Assembly: GCA_028571685.1 (NCBI GenBank)
Contig: CM053141.1
Location: forward strand, 77,175,833 to 77,239,832
Direction: 5' to 3'
Length of the DNA stretch: 64,000 nt
Origin: Heterohyrax brucei
Taxonomy: Eukaryota; Chordata; Mammalia; Hyracoidea; Procaviidae
The number at the start of each line of letters is the position of its first letter. Within the stretch, counting starts at the first letter, position 1. This document shows positions 45,218 to 55,689 of the stretch, piece after piece. Position numbers and translations under genes: made by a program. The notes below the pieces were generated by a model, which searched no databases, was not told where the DNA came from, and saw nothing but the letters and a program-made list of their open reading frames with translations.

Positions 45218-46507
45218 GAGGTCTGCCAATTAAGTTCACGAACTCATCCTAGGAAAAGTGCTAGATACTTCACTGCTGAATAACACTATGGTCACCTTTG
45301 AAATGTTCCCTTTAGGAAGCTATGCACTGACACCAGTGCCTAGTCCACCCTTGAAAGCAATTTGGGAACTCTTTTTCTGGAATGGCCGTCAGAGCTGTTG
45401 TCATATTACTTTTATGTCCTGAATGTTATAAAAATGTCTTCCTTTCAATATTTCCTTTATCTTCAAGTAAAGAGAAAGTCACTGGGGGCCAGATCAGGTG
45501 AGTAGGGAGGGTTCCAAGACAGTTATTTGTTTACTGGATGAAAACTCCTTCGCACCCTCACAAGCAGTGCTCTGTGAGCTGGTGCACTATCTTGATGCGG
45601 GAGACATGAGCTGTTGGTAAAGTTCAGGTTATTTTTGTCTAACTTTTCACACAGCCTTTTCAGCACTTCCAAATAGTAAACTTAGTTAACTACCAAGTGC
45701 GTACCAGTTGGTACGAATTCATAATGAACAATCCCTCTGGTATCAAAAAAGGTTAGCAACTCTATTTTGACTCTTGATTTGGACTGAGAGAACTTTTTTG
45801 GTTGTGGAGAACCAGCTGACTTCCATTGTGCACTTTGAAACGCCATTTCAGGGTCATGTTGGTACATCCATATTTTGGCACCGGTGATAACACGGCCCCA
45901 AACATCATCTTGCTTTGCCAAAAGTCTTCTTTGCTTTTGTTCATGGGTTGAGCTCCTTTGGGATCATTTTTGCATACATGTTTCTCATGCCAAGATTTTC
46001 AGTTAAAATTTTCCTGTTTCCCTATGGATGTTTACTTGGTCTGCTATGCTTTCCACAGTCAGCTGAGAATTTTGATGTACAATTCAAGGAAGTTTTGCAA
46101 TGTTTGTCAGTTTCGATTGTTACTGGCTGCCCTGACCTCTCTTTGTTAGTGGTGCTTTCTCTCCCCTCAGAAAAAACATTTAATTCATTTGTACACTGAA
46201 GTTTATTCATAGCATTAGCACCATAAACTTGGACTAACATATCCCTGATTTCACTTCCACTCTTGCCAAGTTTAACAGAAATTTATTATTTGTTTGTTAC
46301 TCTAATTCAATTTCCAACATTCTCGCAACACACAGAAACACATGACAACAATAATTAACACCACTCAGCAAGACACTGCCACACGTCAACACAAACACAG
46401 CTGTGAGGCATTGATATACCAAGGTTATAAAACCATACTGAGTTGTTTGTACAGTGCTGCCAAGTATGTGTGTGGTAGTAAGTTCATAAATGCACTTGTC
46501 AGACCTC
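45218..46507 (-). mobile_element. mariner DNA transposon, decayed
   Basis: A 1290-bp element, the normal mariner length. The inverted ends match: left gaggtctgccaattaagttc at 45218, and right, read on the minus strand, gaggtctgacaagtgcattt from 46507 inward. TA flanks are consistent on the right (cctcata) but degraded on the left. The transposase reads on the minus strand. Confidence 0.88.
45240..46210 (-). pseudogene. mariner transposase remnant
   Basis: Minus-strand pieces of a mariner-family DDD transposase. The N-terminal DNA-binding region gives FSEGRESTTNKERSGQPVT (about 46110-46170). The catalytic part gives ITGAKIWMYQHDPEMAFQSA then KKFSQSKSRVKIELLTFFD and RGIVHYEFVPTG (45690-45890), where family members have TGDE, so the first catalytic aspartate is lost. 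Further on, NPPYSPDLAPSDF at about 45475-45515 keeps the third aspartate block. Stops and frameshifts separate these parts. Family membership rests on these motifs plus the TIRs; the subfamily is not assigned. Confidence 0.87.
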
Positions 46508-46712
46508 ATATGTATACACACATAAATACACAAACTTGCATGTATATTATCTAAATTTGTGTATAAATTTTTGATATACATGTGATTATGTATTTATATG
46601 AATGCTATATATATTTGTATCATGTGTATATTTGTGTGTATGTGCATCTGAATGTCCATGTCCATACGTATTAGAGAGAACTGACCCTTTGAAGAACAGC
46701 TCTGCCATGTAT

Positions 46713-46765
46713 CAAAAAAACAGCTGTCCATGAGTCTACTCTGACTCACGGTAACTGTGTGTAGG
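46713..46765 (-). repeat. SINE 3' end fragment
   Basis: cagctgtccatgagtctact, ctgactcacggtaactgtgt: about 50 bases of the SINE tail side after an A run. Confidence 0.55.
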
Positions 46766-48105
46766 GAAGGAGTAGTCATTTTAAAATCGAGTAGCTTGAT
46801 GACAAATGGGTGAAATGGCAGACACTGGAACTTGCTCTTCAGTTGTCAGGTGCAGTCTAAAATGAAACCACCTCAGATACAACATTTTCCTTTTTAATAA
46901 GATAGCAATATCTTATCAATATAGGGATTATTCCTCATTTAAAATTAATTTAAGAAACTCACAGAATACCAAGGTGGAGCTTATTAAGTACTTTAAGAGC
47001 CTGATAGTTAAAACCTCATCAGTAAAATCTAGGATATCTTTCATTACCTGCTGAGATGACTTTAGAATTATTTGGGTAACTGATCATCAAAGTGGTACTA
47101 AGTAGTTAGAAACAGAAAAGTGTTATTTTGATTTTTTTCATATACTTACAGAATACTTAAAATCATGAATCAACGCATCTACAGATATAGAGTATGATCC
47201 AAGAATATATGAAAGTGGTAAAAAAATATATGGAAGTAATCCAAAACTTCTCAGGCCTAACATAAACAGTAAAATCTCAAAACAAACTGATTCTTTCTCC
47301 TACTGCTCACATCAGAGTTCTAAGTTCCCATAGTACTTCTCTAAGTGCTTCTTGGGTCCCTAAGGCATGTCTTATCTATGGTCACAGGTGAGCCTTCTCC
47401 TGGAAGACACTCCTGATCTGCCAGGCACCGAATCAGTCTTCCTCTGGGCCCCACTACAGTCCCTGGTACCTATTTCTGGGAGTCCCCCTTGGAGTTCTGT
47501 AGGGTCCTATGTGGCAGACAGGGCAAGGCACCTTAGAATTTTTGGAATTACTCTCTATACAGGGCTTAGGAACAGCATTTCTGATACCTAACAGCCTACT
47601 GAGTTTTGGGGAAATGTATATCTCTTTCCCATCATAGGAGCTAAAGACACACCTAGACCACTAGGATAGGGACAAATTTGAGTGGCCCCATGCTGGACTC
47701 AAGATCTCTCAGGCCCTGTATAATCAAGCTTTTGTTACTGGGCAAATTTGTACATCTGGCTCCTTCTTTCCTTGGGATATGTTTTCTCTAAGGATGATAC
47801 TCAGGACTTTATCCCCAAATCTCTATAAACAAACAAAGAACACAAACAAATAAAAATAGCTTTTGGATGTGTCTAGCCATTTCTGAAATTTAGTGGTGAC
47901 TATTTTCTAGATATAAGTCCATGTACTTGTATATAGATATATGTGTATTTGTGTTCACACAAAATTATAAATATTTGATATCAGTAAGCACTGTAATGCC
48001 CCTTGATTTTATAGTTTGCTTTATATTTTCCACAATGTATCACATTTATAATGAGAAAAAGATACTACATATAATCATTCATTTGCTCTCAAAGACAATT
48101 TCTTT
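46766..48105. other. Mostly unassigned, with an L2 3' end
   Basis: At about 47385-47480 (ggtgagccttctcctggaag, ccaggcaccgaatcagtctt, gggccccactacagtccctg) there is an L2-like 3' end. The rest is AT-rich without recognised features. Confidence 0.45.
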
Positions 48106-48275
48106 TTAGCTGCTGTTGAGTCAGGCCCTGACTCATGATAACTCCATGCACAAAGGAATTAAACACCTGTGCCATCTATGACCGGTTGTGGATCAAACCA
48201 ATGTGATCCACAGTGTTTTCAGTGGCTGACTTTCAGAAGCAGATACTCAGATTTTTCTTCTTAGTTTGTCTGACT
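48106..48275 (-). mobile_element. Short RTE derivative (copy D)
   Basis: Read on the minus strand: left-module sequence (gtcagacaaactaagaagaa, tgcttctgaaagtcagccac, tgaaaacactgtggatcac) then directly the extreme RTE 3' end (gatggcacaggtgtttaatt, ttatcatgagtcagggcctg, actcaacagcagc). Same modules as copies A-C with an even shorter 3' part. Confidence 0.7.
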
Positions 48276-48278
48276 TTG

Positions 48279-48424
48279 TAACCATTGTCATCTAGTTGAT
48301 TATGACTCTTAGTGACCCTATAGGACAGAGTAGAACTACCCCATAGAATTTCAACTGGTAGATTGGAACTGCTGACCTGTCACTTAGCAGCCAAGCTTTT
48401 AAAACAACTGCACCAGCACAGCTC
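48279..48424 (-). repeat. AfroSINE-type SINE
   Basis: Antisense: tagttgattatgactcttag, tgaccctataggacagagta, actgcaccagcacagctcc. Confidence 0.85.
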
Positions 48425-48439
48425 CATACACCCACTAAA

Positions 48440-48988
48440 ATATTTTGGGTTAAGTACCCTAGAGAAGCAAAACCAGTAAAGCATCTAAGTATACACGTAG
48501 AGAGATTTATATCAAGGAAACAGCTCACATGATTGTAGAGGCTGGAACTTTCGAAGTCCATAGATCAGCAGAGAGGCTTTTCTTGATTCATATAGCCACA
48601 GGAGCTGGCAAACCCCAAATCAGCAGGTCAGAGAACAGGTCTCTTGCTCATGGGCTGTGAAGATCAACGAATCTCAAGACTGGCTGGCAAGACCACACAT
48701 TTCTTCTGATTCATGTGTCTGCAGGGCTTTCAAACCCACGATCAGCATATAAACTGATAACTAAAGTCCCAGGAACTGGAGGTGAGATGAGAACAGGAGA
48801 CAGTTGCAGGATCCAGAGAAAACAAAAAGCCAGAACATCTACTTAGTATATGGATGCAGGCCACACCTCCAAGGAAACTCCCTTTCAACTGATTGGCTAC
48901 TTGCAGTGGATTCCATCATAGGAGTGATCACATATAAACACTGAGAATCATAGTCCAGCCAAGCTGACACACAATCTTAACCATCTCA
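48440..48988 (-). repeat. Solo LTR, relative of the one in the L1
   Basis: ctagagaagcaaaaccagta, gagagatttatatcaaggaa, acagctcacatgattgtaga, ctggcaaaccccaaatcagc and gtccagccaagctgacacac align with the LTR at 21544-22135 and other MaLR-like LTRs in antisense. Ends are blurred; no TSD defined. Confidence 0.75.
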
Positions 48989-49363
48989 AATGTCTAACAT
49001 TTAAAAAGACTGATGATGTCACATAATGAAAAGGACGTAGGTCAACAGGAACCTTCATGTACTAGTGATGGCAACAGTAAACAAAAGATTAGGAAGAGGG
49101 AGTGATTATCAGCACATAGGCAATAAGTGGATGGGTGCTTTTTCTGCATGTAATTTTATAGCAGTACTAAAACTGGCAAGTCAGTCTCCTTTTTATTATG
49201 AACATATGCTGGCAATTCTGAACAATGTTAGTGACAAAATACCCCCTCTGCCCCAAAACTATTTTTGTTGGTTGAAGTGCTAAACAGTTCTTGAAACTGT
49301 ACCTGAGTTTTAATTATGTATATGTAAGCTGCAGATTGTTACCTTTTTATTATTTTTCTTTCA
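48989..49363. other. No identifiable feature
   Basis: A 72-codon frame at 49065-49283 (+) contains no recognised domain. No repeat recognised. Confidence 0.4.
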
Positions 49364-49664
49364 ATGTTGTTCTTAGGTGCCTCTGAGTTGTTTCTGACTC
49401 ATAGCAAATCTGCATACAACAGAAAGAAACACTGCTTAGTCCTGTACCATTCTCACAATCATTTTTAAGCTTGAGCCCGTTGTTGCAGCCATGGTGTCAG
49501 TACATCTTGTTGAAGACCTTACTCATTTTCACTGACTGCTAATTTAACAAGCATGATATCCTTTTCTAGGGACTGATCCCTCCTCATAGCATGTCCAAAG
49601 TATGTGAGACATAGTCTTGCCATCTTTGCTTCTGAAGAACATTCTGGTTCTACTTCTTCCAAGA

Positions 49665-49696
<32 letters not shown>

Positions 49697-50440
49697 GTTC
49701 TTTTGGAAGTCCATAGTATATTCAATATTTTTCACCAATACCACAATTCTATGACTATCCTTATTCATTGTCCAGCTGTCCCATGCCTATGAGGCAATTG
49801 AAAACACCATGGCTTGGGCCAGGTGCAACTTAGTCTTCGAGGTGACATCTTTGCTTTTGAACACTTTCAAGAGATCTTTTGCAGCAGATTTGCTCAGTGT
49901 AATACATCTTTTGATTTATTGATGGCTATGTCCGTGGGTGTAGATTGTCAGATGCAAGTAAAATGAAATCCTTGGCAACTGGAACCTTGCTTCTGTTTAT
50001 CATGATGTTGCTTATTGGTCCAGTTGTAGGATTTTTTGCTTGCTTTATGTTGAGGAGTAATCCATACTTAAGGCAGTGGTCTTTGAACTTCATCAGTAAG
50101 TGTTTCAACTCCTCTTTACTTTCAGTGAGCAAGGTTGTGTCATCTGTATATCTCAGGTTGTTAGTGAGTCTTCCTCAAACTCAGATGCCACATTCTCCTT
50201 CATACAGTCCAGCTTCTTGGATTATTTACTCAGCGTATAGACTGATTAAGTAGGTAAAAGGATTCGAGTCTGACACACACCTTTCCTGGCTTTAAGCCAT
50301 TCAGTAGCATCTTGTTCTGTTTGAACAACTGCCTCTTGAGCAGAAGTATTTTGGAGTTCTCTTTCTTCTCAGTGTTATCCACAGTTTGTTATGATACACA
50401 TGGTCACATGTCTTTGCATAGTTAATACAACATAGATAAT
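49364..50440 (-). pseudogene. RTE-type LINE, antisense, 3' half
   Basis: On the minus strand it starts in the RT region (tttgtattaac..tcataacaaactgtggata, the DHNKLW zone) and runs to the 3' end at 49364. Motif C reads LRYTDDTTLLTESKEELKHL at about 50095-50155, so the two catalytic aspartates survive here, unlike the two sense copies. The following LNIKQAKNPTTGPISNIMIN is also intact. Downstream the frame is broken. A run of about 27 T (49670-49696) interrupts the region that should read RTNKS, giving a string of lysines on the minus strand. SLEKDIML and the 3' terminal atgagtcagaaacaactcag close the element. Confidence 0.87.
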
Positions 50441-51029
50441 GCAGGTAACACAAGCTATCATTTAATAATCACTGTATTTTACTTGGAAGTTAACTCAAAT
50501 TATTCCCATTTATGTAACACCTTGGTGTATATAGTTTTACTGTCAGTCTTCTGCGCACTCGTACTCAGCTGCTTGTGTTTTGAGGATAAGAGCCTAAGGT
50601 GCAGAATCTTTTCACCTGACTTCAGGGTACAGTTTTTGTCTCCAATCCTTGTGCACCACACATCCCTGCATTTCAAAGGTAAAAGCCAAGTGCCGTCGAG
50701 CTGGTAAACAATGAAAGCATAGTGATTACAAAATGAAAGAAACAGAACATCATCCTACGTGACCACTTGGAGTTTTGATCTGTTCTTAAAATTTCAAACA
50801 GAGTGGGAACTGCAAAGTATAATTTTTTTTGGATAATGCAAATTTTAGTCCATGCAAGAAATATTTTATAAATTGAATAATATATTGATAATTGAAATTT
50901 AGCTTTTCTCTGTAATAAGCTAGTTATTTAAACAAACTATGAATGAAGATAGTGATGGTTATTACCTTCATATTTATGAAAATGGTGTTGTTATATAGAG
51001 GTAAAGAATGTTAAAAATTTATTTACTCC
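50441..51029. other. No identifiable gene; one micro tail insert
   Basis: AT-rich after 50820. Apart from the 19-base insert at 50684-50702 nothing is recognised. Confidence 0.4.
50684..50702 (-). repeat. 19-base RTE/SINE tail micro-insertion
   Basis: agccaagtgccgtcgagct, the exact antisense of ctcgacggcacttggct (17 bases) seen at 54690 and 57868, sits between ggtaaa (50678-50683) and ggtaaa (50703-50708). The 6-base flank looks like a TSD, but both parts are short. Confidence 0.55.
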
Positions 51030-51500
51030 AGGTGTCAAATACTCCAGTTATACCACTGTCTAGTGGGAATGCAGATGGTACAAGCACTTTAAAACAAGGT
51101 TTGAAAGTCTCTTATAAAATTAACATACACCCTCTACTCTTGGTCCAACAATTTTATTCCTAGGTATTTATCCAAGAGAAATGAAAACATGTGTCCAAAT
51201 AAAGACTTGCACAAGACTGCATTCACATAGAAGATTTATTCACAATAGCAAAAACTGTACATGAAACCAATGCAAGGGATCAACAATAGAAGAATGATTA
51301 AACAAATTATGGTATCCTCTGTAAATAAACTACTTTTCATCAATAAAAGAATAAACTAGTGAAACATATGCAATATGAACGAATGTCACAAACATGATCA
51401 TGCTGAGTGAAGGAAGACAAGTGTGAAATATTACATGCTGTGTGATTTTATTTATATGAAGTTACAGAATAGGGATATGTATTTTTTGCAGTGTGTTTGA
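51030..51500 (+). mobile_element. Old L1 3' end
   Basis: tcctaggtatttatccaaga, gacttgcacaagactgcatt, gatttattcacaatagcaaa, atgctgagtgaaggaagaca and gtgatttt..tatatgaag: sense L1 ORF2 end and 3' UTR, old and diverged. Confidence 0.8.
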
Positions 51501-51776
51501 AGATACTTCACAAACTTGATCTTCCAGGAAACAAATTCAGGTGTGAACAGTTAAGTAGCCTTTAATTCATCAAAGGAATTTCTTCATTAAACACATAAAT
51601 CACACTGATGGTTTATTCTGAAGATTTAACTAGGAATCAACAGAAGAAAACATTCTATGAAAGTTCAAGTGTGTTATATGGTAAAAGATGTATGGATTAC
51701 ATGTCTATTTATGCTTATCAAAATTCTGGGACCAAGGCTTGTGCATTGCAATGTATATATAAATTTTACCTCTAAA

Positions 51777-51930
51777 GAGGAAACCCTGGCAGCCGAAAGG
51801 ATAAATGCTGCGGCTGTCAACCGAAAGGTCAGCAGTTGGAGTCCGCCAGGCTCTTTGGATATTCTAGGAAGCAATTCTATTCTGTCCTATAGGTTGTTAT
51901 GGGTCAGAATAGATGGCAGTGGGTTAAAAC
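51777..51930 (+). repeat. AfroSINE-type SINE
   Basis: Sense copy: gaggaaaccctggcagccga, aaaggtcagcagttggagtc and tgggtcagaatagatggcag. Confidence 0.85.
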
Positions 51931-52229
51931 CAAAGAACTCTAAACAAATAAAAATAATCAAGAGGAGGAATGGGGAGTAGATGGGCGTAGAAATGATATC
52001 AGAATGGCAGAATATCAATAGCTTTCAAACCTAAATGATGACTGCATGGATCTTTACTATGCCATCCTGTTTTATTTCTTTTTGCTAGAAAATTTTTATA
52101 CTTTTAAATACATGGATGAAAAATAGGAACAGATGAATATGCTTTATAAAAACATATAACAATAAAAATGTAGTTATCAAACAGATTGAAATTGCTTGCG
52201 GAGGGGGTGGGCAGTAAGTAGGGAAATAG

Positions 52230-52376
52230 GAGAGGCATAGTGGTTAAGTGCTGCGGCTGCTAACCAAAAGGTCAGCAGTTCAGATTCACCAGATTCTCCT
52301 CGGAAACTATGGAGCTGTTCTACTCTGCGTATGGGGTCTCGGTGAGTCAGAATTGACTGGTTGGTAGTGGGTTTGG
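52230..52376 (+). repeat. AfroSINE-type SINE
   Basis: Sense copy: catagtggttaagtgctgcg, gctaaccaaaaggtcagcag, gagtcagaattgactggttg. The head is well preserved. Confidence 0.87.
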
Positions 52377-53162
52377 TTGTCTTAGAATGGACATACCCTG
52401 GAACAACACAACAATAGAAGGGCCTTGTGCCAAACAATGACAGTAATGTGTTGCCAACTGCGTGAGAGGTTATCCCAAGTCCCTAAACCCTATGTGTTTT
52501 TCTCCCTTCACACCAAAAAATTTATGAGGCTTTTTATGTCATAATAGATTAAATATATCTCACAGAGCCTTAACTATGAAAACAGTGTGGTATTGATAAG
52601 AAACTGGAATTGCTGGAACTATAGATTGATGACTCACCTGAGACATGAGATGGCCCAGAAACAGATCTTAGTATGTACAAGAATTTAGTATTTGTTAAAC
52701 GCAGCATCTTAGATCTATCAGGCAGCTCTCAGATCTATCAGGGGAAGGAAATGGTCCTGGGATACTTAAGTAGCTTCTAGGGGAGGTTGATCAAATTGGG
52801 GATCCAACTCACACTCTATACAAAGAAATACACTCATATTTTGCAAATGTCTGGATTGTTCAATTGAAAAACAATAAAAATGTAATTAAAAATATTGGAG
52901 ATTTACTTGCAAAAATATAAAACTATTTTCAAGCGAAGGCAACATGAAGAAAACCAATATGAGTACATTTCTCTGGAAGAAATATTTACAGAGTAAAATA
53001 TCGTTTATTCTTGTATTTAGTCACAGAATTCTATGCAGGGAAGTATTTTGTCTCAGAACTTTAAAGTTATTGTTCTAATAAATTCTAACTTAAGATACAG
53101 ATGTTGTGAAATCTACTATCAATGTATTCCTAATATTTTTCCCCTCCATGGAAACTTTCAAA
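52377..53162. other. No identifiable feature
   Basis: AT-rich; a short direct repeat agatctatcaggcagctctc / agatctatcaggggaag at 52712-52750. No gene. Confidence 0.4.
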
Positions 53163-53275
53163 GCAGTCCTGATGGCACAGTGGTTAAAGCACTCCACTGC
53201 TGACCAAAAGGTCTGTAGTTCAAACACACCAGCTACTGTGTGGAAGAAAGATACGGCAGTCTGCTTCTGTAAACG
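53163..53275 (+). repeat. SINE head only, long form
   Basis: cagtcctgatggcacagtgg, ctgaccaaaaggtctgtagt and acggcagtctgcttctgtaa: the 5' half of the long-form SINE, broken where antisense L1-like sequence begins. Confidence 0.75.
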
Positions 53276-53289
53276 TGGGTTTTATTTTG

Positions 53290-54078
53290 CAGTACTATGC
53301 TAATGAGGGCCTCTGCTGTCAAGTGGGCTCACACAAGCCTTGGCGGGGGTGAAAGGCATGTGAAGTTCATTGATCCTTTATGCCTGTGCCTGGCCAAAGG
53401 AGCAGTGCCTGCCCTGAATTCCCAACTCAGGGAATGTGGCTATTTTTTTAAAACCTTGAGACTGGTTTGGTCATGGTTAGCCCTGTGGGCCCAGATTAGA
53501 GGAGCTGGTGGCTTCCTTTTCTGTTTGTTCCCTCCCCAAAGCTAGGAGACTAACTTGGGGCAAGGGGTTCCATTTCTGGCCCAGACGGCATAGCGGCCAC
53601 TAAACTCTGCCAGACTAGCACTGCAGCAGAAGGGGAGGAGGCAAGTGAAGAGGAGATGGGTTGTTTTAATGCCAAGACATAGGCTAGGTGAGGTAGGTTT
53701 GACTCTTTGATAATTGTCTCAGATCCAGTGCTGCTTCCCCCAGCTCTGGAGGCTGTGCAGACTCTCTGCTGCTCGGTGTCTCCCAACGTGGTAAAAAAAT
53801 ACATCCTAAGCTTCTTTGCTCACCTCAGCCCTTGTGTGCTATATGGTCTAGCCCGCAGGGTGCCAGCTAGGTCAAGTCTGGCACTTCTTCACTGCTTCTG
53901 AACTGTCCGTCTCTCTCTCTCCCTGCTGCTCAGTCTGACTCTTCAACTTTGTCTTTGATGTTTAGGTCTCCAAGATTGTCATATATAATGGATTCCCTTG
54001 TTTTGGGGGGTTCTTTGTTGTACATGAAACACAGGAAGTGTCTGACTACTCTGCTGTCTTGGTTGGCCTCACCTTTAT
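53290..54078 (-). mobile_element. Probable isolated L1 5' UTR, antisense
   Basis: The right end on the minus strand starts gaggccaaccaagacagcag then agtag, which resembles an L1 5' start (the full-length L1 here begins gaagacaagatagcagacta). About 790 bases of relatively GC-rich, repeat-free leader-like sequence follow, without any ORF1 or ORF2. Alternatively another retroelement leader. Open frames across it lack known domains. Confidence 0.4.
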
Positions 54079-54587
54079 TTACTCTCATTTTAAATGAGTT
54101 TTAGAAGGCAGAGAATATAAACATACACAGTCAGTATGTCATAAAGGCTATCAATAACTTTGATAGTATAATAGTTTTATAATGCTTAGTGCAAAAAGTG
54201 AGTACAAATTTTCCCTACACTGTGACTTCAGGCAGGTTAAAATGCACCGAAAAATGGTGGGTAAAATACCAAAATGCTTTATTACTTAGACCTAAATGAT
54301 TGTGTTGAGGATTTTTAGTTTCTCCTAGGTCCTTTTTCTTCAAAGCGTTCTTGTGGAATATAAATTACTTTTAAAGGCAGAATAAAGTATTGAAAAACAC
54401 CTTTGTAAGTAATAGTAAGATAACAAAGTAGAAAAATGCTAAGGAGCAATTAAAAGATCATCTCAGTTGGAAGCATCCTGCTGTAGGCATAGCGTGCAAA
54501 ATCGAAGTTAAGTGCTGCTGATTCTCTTGCTTATGGATACGTAGAGATACACGGTGCTTTTCTTATGAGAATATTGGCTAACATAGT
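54079..54587. other. No identifiable feature
   Basis: AT-rich, nothing recognised. Confidence 0.4.
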
Positions 54588-54865
54588 CTGTGTATTTGCT
54601 ATGTGCCAAGCACCCTAGTCTTTACCTCTTTTATCCCTTATAGTAATAATTACAGAGTTACGTATTACTTCTGTCCCCATTTATTGGTAGCCAAAAAAAG
54701 CCAAGTGCCGTCGAGTCGGATCCGACTCATGGATTTATTGGTAAGGAAGCTAAATAACAGATGTGGTGCATTCATGGTGCCGTATTGGTAAATGACACAG
54801 CCTGAGTTTGTATTCAGGAAGTCTAATTTTAGAGAGGCATCCTTAACCATTACATTACAGATACA
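54588..54865 (+). repeat. MIR with a micro-insertion
   Basis: tgctatgtgccaagcaccct, attacttctgtccccattta, gaagctaaataacagatgtg, gcctgagtttgtattcagga and tccttaaccattacattaca follow MIR order; a 43-base insert interrupts it at 54690-54732. Confidence 0.8.
54690..54732 (-). mobile_element. 43-base RTE/SINE 3' tail insertion with an 11-bp TSD
   Basis: The insert is A-rich then agccaagtgccgtcgagtcg, gatccgactcatgg. It contains nothing but the antisense 3' terminus of the SINE/RTE family. It is flanked by perfect atttattggta copies (54679-54689, 54733-54743), and the MIR reads through when it is removed. It includes the perfect 16-bp palindrome gagtcggatccgactc. Confidence 0.88.
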
Positions 54866-55292
54866 TGTATATATTCTCACCTAACTCTCTGTATTTATTT
54901 CTACTTTATACATATTTATACATATATGCTAATATAGTCAAGAATATGCATAGAACCTTGAGCAAATTGTAGACAGAGGACAAGAACTGAAGTCTCTGGG
55001 AAATGTGATAATAAGCACCAGAAGTGGCTGTACAACAACTAGGCCCTAAATCTGCAGCTGCCGTTCTTTCTCCCACTCTGGTCCTATCAGCAGTCTCCCA
55101 CAAGAGGAGTAAGGACATGCCAGGCTCCTGATGGCCCTCAGGAAACAATAGCACTCATGCCTCTTTCGGCTTACACTGTTTGACAGGTTTGGAGGTGCAG
55201 TGTGGCCCTAGGTCTTTGTTTGGGGTAAAGTCGGGGGAGGAGGCCTCTTGCCAGCCAGAGTGCATGCAAAGTTCATAGCTGCTGCCTATGAG
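54866..55292. other. No identifiable feature
   Basis: Unassigned; no gene evidence. Confidence 0.4.
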
Positions 55293-55433
55293 CTACTGCG
55301 ATGTTTCCTATTAGAGATAAATAAACTAGTTTAGACTTCTAAGTATTTCCAGGATGTAGGAGTTTTTAAACACTGTTGTTCTTTCCATTCTGTTGTTCCA
55401 GAGGTCTAATTAAACGATGCCACAGCTATACTC
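55293..55433. repeat. Unclassified repeat, paired with 61491-61622
   Basis: ataaactagtttagac, atttccaggatgtaggag, cactgttgttctttccattc, ggtctaattaaacgatgcca run in the same order and orientation as the 61.5 kb segment. I cannot name the family. Confidence 0.6.
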
Positions 55434-55689
55434 CAACACTCACCAAGGCCTTAAAAAAGAGGATTTTCATTATTCAGGATGGCATGCTGTCTTTAAAAAG
55501 AACTCACAAGTTTGGGAAACTTTCTTATTTGTAGGCTTTAATTCTTAATGTACAGATAATATTCCTAATGGTCACCCTGGGGCCACGTGCTCATTTACAG
55601 TTGGCAGAGGATTTATCATTACAGGCACTTTCATCTAGATAGTTCTCCTTTGCTTCATATATTAGAATGCTCCTCCCAGACTTAATTTT

